Shown here: positions 1 to 8,486 of the stretch, piece after piece
How the letters are laid out: each line of letters opens with the position of its first letter
Position numbering within the stretch: position 1 is the first letter of the stretch
From: CALBZH01 sp964538515
GTDB lineage: Bacteria > Desulfobacterota > Syntrophobacteria > Syntrophobacterales > Syntrophobacteraceae
Direction: 5' to 3'
Length of the DNA stretch: 37,024 nucleotides
Assembly (NCBI GenBank): GCA_964538515.1
Contig: CAZIEW010000059.1
Span: 1 to 37,024, forward strand
The notes under the pieces: generated by a model
The model's input: the letters and a program-made list of their open reading frames with translations, nothing else
Databases searched by the model: none
What the model was told of the DNA's origin: nothing
Made by a program: the position numbers and the translations under genes

Positions 1-1734
1 GAGCGCCAATGGGAGCCCTTGCACATCTCCTACGGACCGGACGTGGACCCGGCTCTTGAATGGATGGAAAAGCAGGTGGCTGCGGCTGGCTTCCTCGCGG
101 ATCTCTTTCATCCGCGATGGACGGCCCTGAAATACCTTGAATCGGATGAACAGGTCATTCAGAAGGGGCGGGAGACGGACCCCGGTCTCTCAAACCGACT
201 GGAAGCCCGCGCAGCTCAGGTCACCGCGCACCTCCAGAAGACCCTTGAAACCTACCCTGAAGCCATCATCGCCGACCACCGGTATGGCTACATTGCGGCG
301 CTCCTGCGGGACGGCGTCGTTCGGCGCAGCGAGAAGGCCGACCGGCTCTACCTCTCGGATCAGCTCGACCGGGTGCTCACCAACCGGCTTTTCGGTCCCG
401 TCATCATGATGGGGATTCTGTATACCGTCTACCAGTTTACCTTCGGCTACAGCGAGATCCCCGTGAGCTGGCTCGAGGCCGGCTTCTCAGCGCTTAGCCG
501 GTACATGGAATCCGCTCTTCCTCCTGGTCCCATCCGGTCGCTCGTGGTTTCCGGCATCATCGACGGAGTCGGGGGGGTGGTCGGTTTTGTCCCGCTCATC
601 CTGTTCATGTTCTTTTCCATCGCCTTTCTCGAAGACACCGGCTACCTTGCTCGGGTCGCCTACATGTTGGATCGGGTCTTTCACACCTTTGGGCTGCACG
701 GCAGCTCGGTGATGGCCTACATCATATCGGGCGGCATCGCGGGTGGTTGTGCGGTGCCGGGCGTCATGGCCACGCGTACGCTTCGCAGCTCGCGTGAGCG
801 ACTCGCGACCCTTCTCACCGCCCCGTTCATGAATTGTGGGGCGAAAGTCCCGGTGTTCGCCATGATCATCGCGGCCTTTTTCCCGGCCCGACGCGCTCAG
901 ATGCTGTTTCTCCTGACTCTCATCTCTTGGACGGCGGCCCTCGTGCTGGCGCGCATCATCCGCTGGACCATTCTGAGGGGCCCCAGCACGCCGTTTCTGC
1001 TGGAGCTGCCGCCGTACCGGCTTCCGACCTTCAAGGGGCTCCTGATCCATACCTGGGAGCGCACCTGGCAGTACATTCAGAAGGCGGGGACGATGATTCT
1101 GGCGATTTCGATCCTTTTCTGGGCACTGATGGCCTTTCCGGAGCTGCCCGATTCCGAGAAGACGCGGTTTGAGGCGGAGCGCCAGGGGATCGTGTCTACG
1201 CTGCCGGACGATCTGCGAGCGGCGGCCCTCGCGGAGGAGCTGCCGGACGGGGAATTGCCGGCTGAAATAACGGCCGTCCGTGGCCAGCTCGAGGTCGTGA
1301 ATCAGGCGGAAGCCCAGGCTGCCCTTCACGGATCCTTCGCCGGGCGCCTCGGAGCCTCCCTCGAGTCGCTCACCCAATGGTGTGGATTCGACTGGCGGAC
1401 CAACGTGGCGCTGCTCTCCGGGTTTGCCGCCAAGGAGCTCATCATTTCGACCATGGGCACCGCCTACTCGATGGGAAAGACCGGCAGCAAGGACAAGGAC
1501 TTGCCGCTCAGTGAGCGTATGCGCCAGGAGCGGGGATGGAACCGTCTCAAGGCGTTCTCCCTGATTCTTTTCGTCATGCTCTACGCGCCCTGCCTGGCCA
1601 CGGTCACCTGCATCATCAAGGAAGCGGGCGCGTGGAAATGGGGGGTTTTTTCAATGGTTTTCAATACGGGTGTCGCTTTCCTGGTGGCCATCACCGTCTA
1701 CCAAGGAGGACGGTGGCTCGGTCTCGCACCCTAA
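1..1734 (+). CDS. feoB: Ferrous iron transport protein B, 3' part (5' end outside window)
   Basis: FeoB is the inner-membrane Fe(II) transporter with an N-terminal GTPase domain. The frame is open from base 1, so the G domain and the true start lie upstream. What is visible is the end of the cytosolic helical region, then the membrane part with two Gate domains and the FeoB C-terminal region. The first gate carries GGCAVPGVMATRTL and the following segment NCGAKVPVF, equivalent to the usual GCNVPA...ATRT and CSARLPVY motifs. The Asn after the first Cys is Ala here. A charged insertion of roughly 60 residues (about nt 1140-1340) separates membrane segments before the second gate half, which continues with FAAKELIISTMGTAYS. 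A small FeoB-associated gene follows 24 bases downstream. Family assignment is firm; the variant gate motif is read directly. Confidence 0.95.
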   Translation, partial: ERQWEPLHISYGPDVDPALEWMEKQVAAAGFLADLFHPRWTALKYLESDEQVIQKGRETDPGLSNRLEARAAQVTAHLQKTLETYPEAIIADHRYGYIAALLRDGVVRRSEKADRLYLSDQLDRVLTNRLFGPVIMMGILYTVYQFTFGYSEIPVSWLEAGFSALSRYMESALPPGPIRSLVVSGIIDGVGGVVGFVPLILFMFFSIAFLEDTGYLARVAYMLDRVFHTFGLHGSSVMAYIISGGIAGGCAVPGVMATRTLRSSRERLATLLTAPFMNCGAKVPVFAMIIAAFFPARRAQMLFLLTLISWTAALVLARIIRWTILRGPSTPFLLELPPYRLPTFKGLLIHTWERTWQYIQKAGTMILAISILFWALMAFPELPDSEKTRFEAERQGIVSTLPDDLRAAALAEELPDGELPAEITAVRGQLEVVNQAEAQAALHGSFAGRLGASLESLTQWCGFDWRTNVALLSGFAAKELIISTMGTAYSMGKTGSKDKDLPLSERMRQERGWNRLKAFSLILFVMLYAPCLATVTCIIKEAGAWKWGVFSMVFNTGVAFLVAITVYQGGRWLGLAP

Positions 1735-1758
1735 GCTCCGATCCGAGGAGGGTTCACC

Positions 1759-1914
1759 ATGTGGCAAACGTGGATAGTGCTGCTTGTGGTTGCGGTGGTT
1801 CTGGTTTATGTGATCCGCCATTATGTGCGAGCGGCGCGCTGCGAGACCTCGCTGTGCGGGAGCTGCGGCGGCTGCTCTCTTGAGCACCATCGGAGTCAGG
1901 ACCAGGGAGAATAA
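1759..1914 (+). CDS. FeoB-associated Cys-rich membrane protein
   Basis: A 51-residue protein beginning MWQTWIVLLVVAVVLVYVIR, a single N-terminal membrane helix. A short basic linker follows and then the motif C-x4-C-x2-C-x2-C (CETSLCGSCGGC). This matches the small FeoB-associated Cys-rich proteins commonly encoded directly after feoB. Their role is not settled; a part in metal handling or in FeoB complex assembly is usually suggested. A GGAGG-type ribosome site (GAGGAGGG) lies about 7 bases before the ATG. The gene sits 24 bases after feoB and its stop is only 2 bases before the aroB ATG, so feoB, this gene and aroB are probably co-transcribed. Confidence 0.88.
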   Translation: MWQTWIVLLVVAVVLVYVIRHYVRAARCETSLCGSCGGCSLEHHRSQDQGE

Positions 1915-1916
1915 GG

Positions 1917-3008
1917 ATGCAGCTCACACTTCGACTGCCGCCAGGAGAGGCACGGACGAGCGAGATCCGGATCGAGCAAGGATTAATGGCGCAACTGCCG
2001 GAAACCGTTCGTCGGATTGCGGGCAAGCGCAGGGTCTTCTGGATCTGGGACCGGCACGTCTGGGAGCTCTGGGGCGAGCGATGCCGGCAGCACGGTTGGC
2101 CCAGCCAGGAAAGCGGGTCCGTCATACTCTTCGCGGCCTCGGAAGCCAACAAGCGTCTTGCGTCCGTGGAAGAGCTGGCGCGGGAGCTCGTGCGGGCCGG
2201 AGCTGACCGCGGCACGCTGCTTGTGGCCGTTGGCGGTGGCGTTACGGGGGATGTTGTGGGGTTCCTGGCTTCGATCTACATGCGCGGCGTCCCGGTCTTC
2301 CAGGTCCCAACGACGCTCCTGGGGCAGGTGGACAGCAGCGTCGGTGGGAAGACGGGTGTGGACTTGCCCGAGGGAAAGAACCTTCTGGGGACCTTCTATC
2401 AGCCGGGTTGGATCTGGATGGACCCCGAATTCCTGACAACCCTCTCGCCCGAGCTGTTCCGCCAGGGAATGGCCGAAGTGATCAAGACCGCCGTCATCGG
2501 AGACCGTGATCTTTGGGACTTTTTGGTGCTCAAGACCGATTCCATCGTGAACCGCGAGCCGGCAGCCCTCCTGCGCGTGGTTTCCTCCTGCGCGGCCTTC
2601 AAGGCGCGTGTGGTGGAGGCGGACGAGACGGAATCCGGCCGGAGGCGAATCCTCAATTTCGGCCACACGGTCGGGCATGCCATCGAAAAGGTGACCGGCT
2701 ACGCGATGGCCCATGGTGACGCCGTTTCCATCGGGATGGTGGCGGCTTCAACCCTTTCGGTCGCCTTGGGGACTTTCAGCGCCGAAGCCGCGGATCGGCT
2801 TCGGGAGCTGTGCGTACGGTGGGGACTCCCCGTGCGGCTGCCCTCGGAGTTGGCCCCGGCGGAGGTCGTGAGCGCGATGCAGGCCGACAAGAAGCGTGTG
2901 GCCGGGGACCTCCACTTCATCCTGCCCGTTCGCATCGGGGAGACACGTGAGTGCGTCAACCCGGACCCGGCCGTGCTCCTCCGAGCTCTCGATGAGCTGC
3001 GCGGGTAG
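1917..3008 (+). CDS. aroB: 3-dehydroquinate synthase
   Basis: A 363-residue AroB, which converts DAHP to 3-dehydroquinate in the shikimate pathway (cytosolic, NAD- and Zn-dependent). Visible motifs are the nucleotide-binding GGGVTGDVVGFLAS, the substrate loop PTTLLGQVDSSVGGKTGVDL, the GKNLLGTFYQP segment, and the metal-ligand segments MAEVIKTAVIGD, NFGHTVGHAIE and YAMAHGDAVSIGM. The length is normal for the family. The ATG follows the preceding small gene by 2 bases, with AGGGAGA inside the end of that gene as ribosome site. It sits between iron transport and a convergent potassium system, with no other shikimate gene visible, so the grouping looks incidental. Confidence 0.97.
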   Translation: MQLTLRLPPGEARTSEIRIEQGLMAQLPETVRRIAGKRRVFWIWDRHVWELWGERCRQHGWPSQESGSVILFAASEANKRLASVEELARELVRAGADRGTLLVAVGGGVTGDVVGFLASIYMRGVPVFQVPTTLLGQVDSSVGGKTGVDLPEGKNLLGTFYQPGWIWMDPEFLTTLSPELFRQGMAEVIKTAVIGDRDLWDFLVLKTDSIVNREPAALLRVVSSCAAFKARVVEADETESGRRRILNFGHTVGHAIEKVTGYAMAHGDAVSIGMVAASTLSVALGTFSAEAADRLRELCVRWGLPVRLPSELAPAEVVSAMQADKKRVAGDLHFILPVRIGETRECVNPDPAVLLRALDELRG

Positions 3009-3048
3009 TCCCGCGACGGAAGTCATCCATGCGCCGTCGCATGCGGGA
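3009..3048. terminator. Hairpin between convergent aroB and trkA
   Basis: The 40 bases between the two stop codons hold nested inverted repeats: TCCCGC (3009-3014) with GCGGGA (3043-3048), and GACGG (3015-3019) with CCGTC (3034-3038). No T-run follows on either side. The position between convergent genes suits a bidirectional transcription-ending or mRNA-stabilising hairpin; it is not a textbook intrinsic terminator. Confidence 0.45.
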
Positions 3049-3711
3049 TCACTCCTGCACCTCATCGATCAGCTTTTCCATGGCCCCCTGGGGCCCCAGA
3101 AGCACCAGCACGTCATTGGGACGAATGACGTATTCAGCTTTCGGAATGTAGCTGATGCGGTGCAGGATGTCGTCTCGGATCGCGATCACCTGGATGCCGT
3201 AGCGATTGATCAGGTCGAGCTCCCGGAGCGTCTTGCCCAGGATCTTTCGCGGATTGGCGACCTCGAAGATCCCGTAGTCCTGCATAGATGGTAGGTACTC
3301 GAGCATGTTCGGGTTCTCGATGCGTCGGGCAAGCGTCACGGCCAGGTCCTTTTCCGGGAAAAGAATCTCATCGGCCCCAATGCGCCGCAGAATGAGCTCG
3401 TGCTCTTCGCTCAAGGCTTTGGCAAACACCCGCTTCACACCGAGCTCCTTGAGGTGGAAGGTGGCCAGGATGCTGGCGAGCATGTTCGTCCCGATGGTGA
3501 CCACCGCAAGGTCGGCGGCTTCCAGACCGAGTGACTGCAGGGTCTCCTTTTCGGTGGCATCGCCCACGACCGCCTCGCTGATCTCATTTTTCGCTTTTTG
3601 GACGGTATCAGCCTGACTGTCGATGCCGATCACATCGAAGCCTTTCGAATAAAGCTCCCGACCCAGGTAGTACCCGAAATTTCCAAGCCCGATGATCGCA
3701 ATCTGACGCAT
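3049..3711 (-). CDS. trkA: Trk/Ktr potassium uptake regulatory subunit (RCK protein)
   Basis: A 220-residue protein with an N-terminal RCK/TrkA-N Rossmann fold. The dinucleotide motif is GLGNFGYYLG near residue 7 and the acidic end of the second strand is IGIDSQ. A TrkA-C domain occupies roughly residues 135-220. One RCK unit, rather than the two of E. coli TrkA, points to a KtrA-type subunit, which gates the membrane channel in response to nucleotides. It lies 105 bases downstream of the TrkH/KtrB gene on the same strand, so the two form a potassium uptake pair. GAGGAA stands about 7 bases before the ATG. Confidence 0.92.
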   Translation of the reverse strand: MRQIAIIGLGNFGYYLGRELYSKGFDVIGIDSQADTVQKAKNEISEAVVGDATEKETLQSLGLEAADLAVVTIGTNMLASILATFHLKELGVKRVFAKALSEEHELILRRIGADEILFPEKDLAVTLARRIENPNMLEYLPSMQDYGIFEVANPRKILGKTLRELDLINRYGIQVIAIRDDILHRISYIPKAEYVIRPNDVLVLLGPQGAMEKLIDEVQE

Positions 3712-3816
3712 CGCTCGATTCCTCGATCTGCTCTCCCCATTCGGGGGGGATGTCCCGTCAAGCGCACCCGAGGTGCCAGACCTTCGTCCGGTGGCCGTTC
3801 AGGTGGTACAGCCGAT

Positions 3817-5184
3817 TCAGCCGATCATGAGCGGCTCCTCGGCATAGACAAAATTGCCCTTTTTACGAGAAGGGTGAATCGCCATGGCAATCACGAGCGG
3901 ACCCAGTCGACCCGTGAACATGATGAGTACCAAGATGAGCTTGCTCCAAGGAGAGAGCTTCGGCGTGACGCCCATGCTGAGTCCGACGGTTGCGAAGGCG
4001 GAGGTGGTCTCGAAAAGCAGCTCCATGAACTGGCATCGGCTCTGTTCCGGGGCGAGCCGGCTGGTCTCCGCGATCAGCATCGCTGCCGTTCCGATCAGCA
4101 CGATGAATACGGAGACGACAAAAATGCTGAAGGAGCGATTGATCGTCTCGGGAGCGATCGTCCTTTTGAAGGCGTGCACGTTTTCGGAGCCCGAGAGGCG
4201 GGAGCGGCTGAGGGCAAGGAGCACGCCCATGGAGGTGGTCTTGATGCCGCCGCCCGTGGATCCGGGGGACGCTCCGACAAACATCAGCATCACGGTTCCG
4301 AGCAGGGTCAGGTTATTCATGACGGCGAAATCGAGCGTGTTGAACCCCGCCGTGCGCGGGGTCACGGACTGGAAAAAGGATGCCAGAAGCTTCTCGGGCA
4401 GATCGAGCCCCCGGAGGGTGGTGTGCCATTCGCTGAGCAGGAAGAAGACCGTGCCGGCTCCCAGAAGCGCGGCCGTGGTTGTGAGGACCATCTTGCTGTG
4501 GAGACTCAGCCGGCTCCAGTAGTGACGGCGGGATGCCTTGTTTTCGAGGTTCCGCACGAGCTCATGCATGACCATGAACCCGATCCCCCCGAGGATGATC
4601 AAGCCGGCGATGGTCAGACAGACCAAGGCATCCCCCCGATACCGCATGAAACTGTCCGAAAACAGGCTGAAGCCGGCGTTGCAAAAGGCGCTGATGGAAT
4701 TGAAGACAGCGTGGTAGAAAGCCTCTTCCAGGGGGAACTGCTCCCGAAACCGCATGAAGAGCAGCAGGGTGCCCACAGCCTCCCAGGCGAAAGTGAACAG
4801 AAACACGCGGCGCAAAAGCTTGTGCAGATCCGCCTGGGGGCTGTGCGCAAAGATGTCCTGAAGGACGAAGCGCGACCGAAAGGAGAGGGAGCCTCCGATG
4901 GCCAGGATGAAGATGATGGAGAACGTCATGATGCCCAGCCCGCCCAGCTGGATGCTGGTCAGGATGGTCAGCTGACCCCACACCGTCAGCTCCGAGCCGA
5001 TGTCCAGGACGGAAAGGCCCGTCACGCACGTCGCCGAGGTAATGAGAAACAGGGAGTCGATGAACGCGATGTGGGTGCCCTGGCGCGTGGGCAAAGCCAT
5101 CAAGACGACGGATGCCGCCAGGATATAGAACGCAAAACTCAGCACGGGATACAGTGGAGCCGGGAGATTCGTCAGCGTTCGCAT
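3817..5184 (-). CDS. trkH: Potassium uptake channel subunit TrkH/KtrB
   Basis: A 455-residue polytopic membrane protein of the TrkH/KtrB family, the K+ (or Na+-coupled K+) translocating subunit. It has alternating hydrophobic segments and pore-loop signatures such as TSATCVTGLSVLD, FNSISAFCNAGFSLF, SVTPRTAGFNTLD and ETTSAFATVGLSMG. These are the four P-loops, each with the conserved selectivity-filter glycine. The length fits KtrB/TrkH. It is followed by the regulatory RCK gene, its expected partner. The ATG is chosen because the hydrophobic N terminus starts soon after it; the ribosome site is weak. Confidence 0.93.
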   Translation of the reverse strand: MRTLTNLPAPLYPVLSFAFYILAASVVLMALPTRQGTHIAFIDSLFLITSATCVTGLSVLDIGSELTVWGQLTILTSIQLGGLGIMTFSIIFILAIGGSLSFRSRFVLQDIFAHSPQADLHKLLRRVFLFTFAWEAVGTLLLFMRFREQFPLEEAFYHAVFNSISAFCNAGFSLFSDSFMRYRGDALVCLTIAGLIILGGIGFMVMHELVRNLENKASRRHYWSRLSLHSKMVLTTTAALLGAGTVFFLLSEWHTTLRGLDLPEKLLASFFQSVTPRTAGFNTLDFAVMNNLTLLGTVMLMFVGASPGSTGGGIKTTSMGVLLALSRSRLSGSENVHAFKRTIAPETINRSFSIFVVSVFIVLIGTAAMLIAETSRLAPEQSRCQFMELLFETTSAFATVGLSMGVTPKLSPWSKLILVLIMFTGRLGPLVIAMAIHPSRKKGNFVYAEEPLMIG

Positions 5185-5262
5185 AGGGTCCCATCATCGA
5201 ATGGGTTTCGAGATGAACGTGGAAGACCCTATATCACGAAGCGATGACGGGACGGAAGCAGG

Positions 5263-5302
5263 AAAAAGGAGGCCCGAAAGGACCCTTCGGATCATTTCGG
5301 GC
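5263..5302 (-). terminator. Intrinsic terminator after amt
   Basis: On the minus strand the arms GCCCGAAA and TTTCGGGC (5272-5279 and 5295-5302) enclose 15 bases and are followed by CTCCTTTTTCC, with T5 at 5263-5267. This is a plausible rho-independent terminator for the glnB-amt transcript, about 70 bases past the amt stop. A second hairpin closer to the stop (TCCGCCCG 5333-5340 with CGGGCGGA 5352-5359) has no T-run. Confidence 0.6.
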
Positions 5303-5369
5303 TATACCATTGGCAGTGAGTTGTCTGTCCGGTCCGCCCGACCGTGCCGACCGGGCGGAGGTCCAATTG

Positions 5370-6719
5370 CTAGAGCGTGTAGCCGGATTCTCCGTGCTGA
5401 CTGAGGTCGAGCCCTTCGGATTCGTCTTCCTCGCTCACTCGCAGACCCATGGTCGCATCCAGGATCTTGAGGAGGACGTAAGACACCACGAATGAGTACA
5501 CCCAAGCGGCGATCAGGCTGAGGGCCTGAGTCCCGAGCTGTGCAGCATTTCCGAGCAGCAGCCCGTCGTTGCCGGCGGCGTTGATGGCCTTGGAGGCAAA
5601 AACCCCGGTCAGCAGGGCGCCCAGAGATCCGCCCACGGCGTGGACGCCGACGACGTCCAGGGAATCGTCATAGCCAATGCGGGGCTTCAGGCTCACGGCC
5701 GCGTAGCACACGACGCCTCCTGCCAGGCCGATGATAATGGCCGACATGGGGCTGACGAAACCGCAAGCGGGCGTGATGGCGACCAGGCCTGCCACGGCAC
5801 CGGAGCCGATGCCCAGGGCGGTGGGCTTTCCGCGATGGATCCATTCCGCCGCTCCCCAGGAAAGGGCCGCGGCTCCGGCGCCCAGGTGCGTCGCCACGAA
5901 GGCCGAGGCTGCCAGGGCGCCCGCTCCCAGCGCGCTGCCCGCGTTGAACCCGAACCACCCGAACCAGAGGAGACCCACGCCCGTGAGGGTCATGGTGAGG
6001 TTATGCGGCGCCATCAGCTCGGTGCCATAGCCTTTCCGTTTGCCGAGGACTAGAGCGGCGGCGAGTGCGGACACACCCGAGCTCACGTGTACGACCAGAC
6101 CGCCCGCGAAATCGAGGGCTCCGAGGTTGCGAATCCAGCCGCCCACACCCCAGACCCAGTGAGCCACGGGATCATAGACAAAGATGCTCCACAGGAAGAT
6201 GAATGCACAGTAGGTTTTGAACTTGATGCGCTCGGCGATCGTGCCCGAAATCAACGCCGGCGTGATGATGGCGAACATCATCTGGAAGATCATGAACACC
6301 TGATGGGGGATCGTCGCGGCATAATCCGCATTGGGCTCCAATCCGACGGAATTGAGGCCAAACCAGCTCAAGTTGCCGATCACGCTTCCGACATCGGGAC
6401 CAAAAGCCAGGCTGTAGCCGAACAGCATCCACTGGATCGTGACGATCCCAAGGGCAATGAAGCTGTGCATGAGGGTTCCGAGCACATTCTTGCGCCGGGC
6501 CATACCGGCGTAAAACAGCCCGAGGCCGGGGGTCATGAGCATGACCAGGGCTGACGAGGCAAGGATCCAGGCGGTGTCGCCGGTATCGACCTTCGGGGGC
6601 GCGGCCTCCGCGGCGGCAGCGACGGCAGGGGCTGCCTCAGGGACGGATTCGGCGCAAAACGCGGGAGCGATCGGCAGCAGGTAAAGCATCAAAATGAGTG
6701 CGACGGCCAGTTTTCTCAT
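5370..6719 (-). CDS. amt: Ammonium (methylammonium) transporter
   Basis: A 449-residue Amt/AmtB family channel in the inner membrane. The start at 6719 is preferred over an upstream ATG because GGAG sits just before it and the protein then opens with a signal peptide (MRKLAVALILMLYLLPIAPA, cleavage near FCA). A low-complexity Ala/Glu stretch follows, then about 11 membrane segments. The twin pore histidines are in VVHVSSG and GVHAVGG, and the C-terminal tail ends with the regulatory EGLD..HGESGY signature that docks P-II. The P-II gene lies 72 bases upstream on the same strand, giving the common glnB/K-amt operon. Amt proteins also conduct methylammonium, which matters here because a methylamine pathway lies close by. 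Confidence 0.95.
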   Translation of the reverse strand: MRKLAVALILMLYLLPIAPAFCAESVPEAAPAVAAAAEAAPPKVDTGDTAWILASSALVMLMTPGLGLFYAGMARRKNVLGTLMHSFIALGIVTIQWMLFGYSLAFGPDVGSVIGNLSWFGLNSVGLEPNADYAATIPHQVFMIFQMMFAIITPALISGTIAERIKFKTYCAFIFLWSIFVYDPVAHWVWGVGGWIRNLGALDFAGGLVVHVSSGVSALAAALVLGKRKGYGTELMAPHNLTMTLTGVGLLWFGWFGFNAGSALGAGALAASAFVATHLGAGAAALSWGAAEWIHRGKPTALGIGSGAVAGLVAITPACGFVSPMSAIIIGLAGGVVCYAAVSLKPRIGYDDSLDVVGVHAVGGSLGALLTGVFASKAINAAGNDGLLLGNAAQLGTQALSLIAAWVYSFVVSYVLLKILDATMGLRVSEEDESEGLDLSQHGESGYTL

Positions 6720-6791
6720 GGGAGATCCTCCAAAAGCATGACTGCATGACTGAGGTTGAAACGAATGCTTCACGATCCGTATGATGACGCA

Positions 6792-7130
6792 TCACAGGGC
6801 ATCGGTGCCCATTTCGCCGGTTCGGATGCGCATGACTTCCTGAATGCTGGAGACAAAGATCTTGCCGTCGCCGATCTTTCCGGTGAAAGCGGCTTTCTGA
6901 ATCGCGCGAATGATCTCTTCACTCAGAGTCCGTGGAATCACGACGGTGACCAGCAGCTTGGGAACGAAATCCACGCGATACTCGGCACCGCGGTAGACCT
7001 CGACGTGCCCCTTCTGCCTTCCGAACCCCTTCACCTCGGTAATGGTCATCCCCTGAATTCCCAGATTCACCAAAGCTTCCTGAACCTCGTTGAGCCGAAA
7101 CGGTTTGATGATGGCTTCGACCTTAACCAT
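6792..7130 (-). CDS. glnB: Nitrogen regulatory P-II protein
   Basis: A 112-residue P-II signal protein (GlnB/GlnK type). The start at 7130 is chosen because GGAGGA precedes it and the protein then begins with the family's MVKVEAIIKPFRLNEV. The T-loop GHVEVYRGAEY carries Tyr51, the usual uridylylation site, and the C-terminal signature is TGKIGDGKIFV. P-II trimers sense ATP/ADP and 2-oxoglutarate and block Amt channels. As the first gene of the operon with amt, the product most likely works as GlnK; sequence alone does not separate GlnB from GlnK. A sigma-54 type promoter lies upstream, consistent with induction by nitrogen limitation. Confidence 0.95.
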   Translation of the reverse strand: MVKVEAIIKPFRLNEVQEALVNLGIQGMTITEVKGFGRQKGHVEVYRGAEYRVDFVPKLLVTVVIPRTLSEEIIRAIQKAAFTGKIGDGKIFVSSIQEVMRIRTGEMGTDAL

Positions 7131-7302
7131 GACTTCCTCCTCGTAGCTTCCACTTCCCAGATTATGATGAACTGCATCCACGCGATTGCCGCACCGACGC
7201 TCCAAGACCAGGAAACGTCGAGCCACTCCTTTCGGGGCAACCAAAACCCCCCCACGCCCGCCCGAACCCGCTTAACCCGTTCGTGACTTGGCGACCTCAT
7301 AA

Positions 7303-7318
7303 AGCAAGGAGTTTGCCA
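7303..7318 (-). promoter_or_regulatory. Sigma-54 (-24/-12) promoter of glnB-amt
   Basis: Read on the minus strand, the 16 bases are TGGCAAACTCCTTGCT. They contain GG at -24 and GC at -12 with the required 10 bases between, and match the consensus TGGCAYR-N4-TTGCW at all but one or two positions. The predicted start is near 7292, leaving a leader of about 160 bases before glnB. The rest of the 7131-7499 interval has no gene. Confidence 0.8.
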
Positions 7319-7392
7319 GAATTTTTAGTACTCTGATTTTATTGATAAAAAGGATTTTGCTATCGATGAATGCCTAATCTTTGGACCTCACG

Positions 7393-7410
7393 TGATACAT
7401 TATTGTATCA
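7393..7410. promoter_or_regulatory. 18-bp perfect inverted repeat, candidate activator site
   Basis: TGATACA (7393-7399), four bases, TGTATCA (7404-7410). Its centre lies roughly 110 bases upstream of the predicted sigma-54 start, the usual distance for a bacterial enhancer-binding protein. It does not match the enteric NtrC consensus, so the bound protein is unknown. It could also serve the gene on its other side. Confidence 0.5.
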
Positions 7411-7499
7411 AAGCAAAGGGCCGGCACAATGATGAGACTTTTTCGTCTTTGGAGGGAGAGAATGTGCTTGAATTCGAAGCTGAAACCCTCATGAAGAGG

Positions 7500-8297
7500 C
7501 TATTGCACGTGCTGGGTACCGGCTGTACGGCGGACCTTTTTGGCCACCGTGAGGAATCCGGTATGGGCTCGCATGCGATCCATGGGGCGTGCGCGGATCT
7601 CGTCCACTTTCCAGTCTCGCTTGAGGAGCTCGAAGGAGGAGACGCTGGCGAACCCGTTTTGCCGCAGCTCGCGGGACATGAGCTGGACTTGCCCCACGTT
7701 CGGGCTGAGGCTCACCAGGATGCCGCCCTGTCGGGTGTGTCGGGCGACGTTTCGAACGGCGTGCCAGGGCTCCGGAAGATCCAAAAAGACGCGGTCCACG
7801 GACAGAGTCATGTGGAAATCCTGGATGTCGGCGACGACGACGTCGTGATTGGCGGGCCGCTCACCGTAGAACTTGGCGATGTTCTCCATGGCCAGCGCCG
7901 CAAACTCCGGCCGCTTTTCGACGGAGATCAGCCGTCCCCGTCCGCAAAGGGCGCGCAGGAGGGCGAGAGACAGCCCACCCGAGCCGATCCCGGATTCCAG
8001 CACGGTGCAGTTCGGGTACAAGTCACCGGAAAAGATCATCATGGCGAGATCTTTCGGGTAGATGATCTGGGTCTGCCGTTTCATCAGGTAGACGTAGTCC
8101 TCGAGGGTCGCCCGGTAGAGGAAGAGCTTGGCGCCGAGGTTGGTTTCCAGCTGGTCGCCCTCTTCCTTCCCGAGGGCATCGCCCAGCTGGATGGTGCCGA
8201 CGTGCGTGGAAAAGGGGATTTCCTCCAGGCGGACAAGCCATTTCTTGCCCTTCTGGGTGGCCAATAGCACCCATTCGTTCAACTGAAACGGGCTCAC
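7500..8297 (-). CDS. trmI: tRNA (adenine-58-N1)-methyltransferase
   Basis: A 265-residue TrmI/GCD14-family enzyme that methylates N1 of A58 in the T-loop of tRNA, using S-adenosylmethionine. It has an N-terminal small beta domain (residues 1-70) and then a class I methyltransferase fold. Visible motifs are the family segment YPKDLAMMIF, the SAM motif VLESGIGSGGLSLALL, acidic motif II ISVEKRPEF, and the catalytic-loop segment DRVFLDLPEPWHAV. The start is GTG at 8297 with AAGGAG 7 bases upstream; no better ATG exists. The length is typical. Neighbours on both sides are nitrogen genes with which it has no obvious functional link. Confidence 0.9.
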   Translation of the reverse strand: MSPFQLNEWVLLATQKGKKWLVRLEEIPFSTHVGTIQLGDALGKEEGDQLETNLGAKLFLYRATLEDYVYLMKRQTQIIYPKDLAMMIFSGDLYPNCTVLESGIGSGGLSLALLRALCGRGRLISVEKRPEFAALAMENIAKFYGERPANHDVVVADIQDFHMTLSVDRVFLDLPEPWHAVRNVARHTRQGGILVSLSPNVGQVQLMSRELRQNGFASVSSFELLKRDWKVDEIRARPMDRMRAHTGFLTVAKKVRRTAGTQHVQ

Positions 8298-8486
8298 GGG
8301 GTCTCCTTGTGCGGGATGTACGGCAGATCAAGCGGATTGCAGCGCGGACCTGATTGAAGCGTCCGCCTGACGGGCGGTCCTCTGAAGCGCAGGGCACCAT
8401 AGAAAAACACGCCGCGAGAAGTCAACGAGAAAAACCGTTTGAAGAGCTTGAGGCAGCACTGAGGAAGGGACGACTAAATGGGTGGG

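Noticed and set aside
3598..5247. Long 549-codon frame antisense to trkH and trkA
   Set aside because: It mirrors the two minus-strand genes and is full of His, Glu, Gly and Arg, as expected for an antisense shadow in GC-rich DNA.
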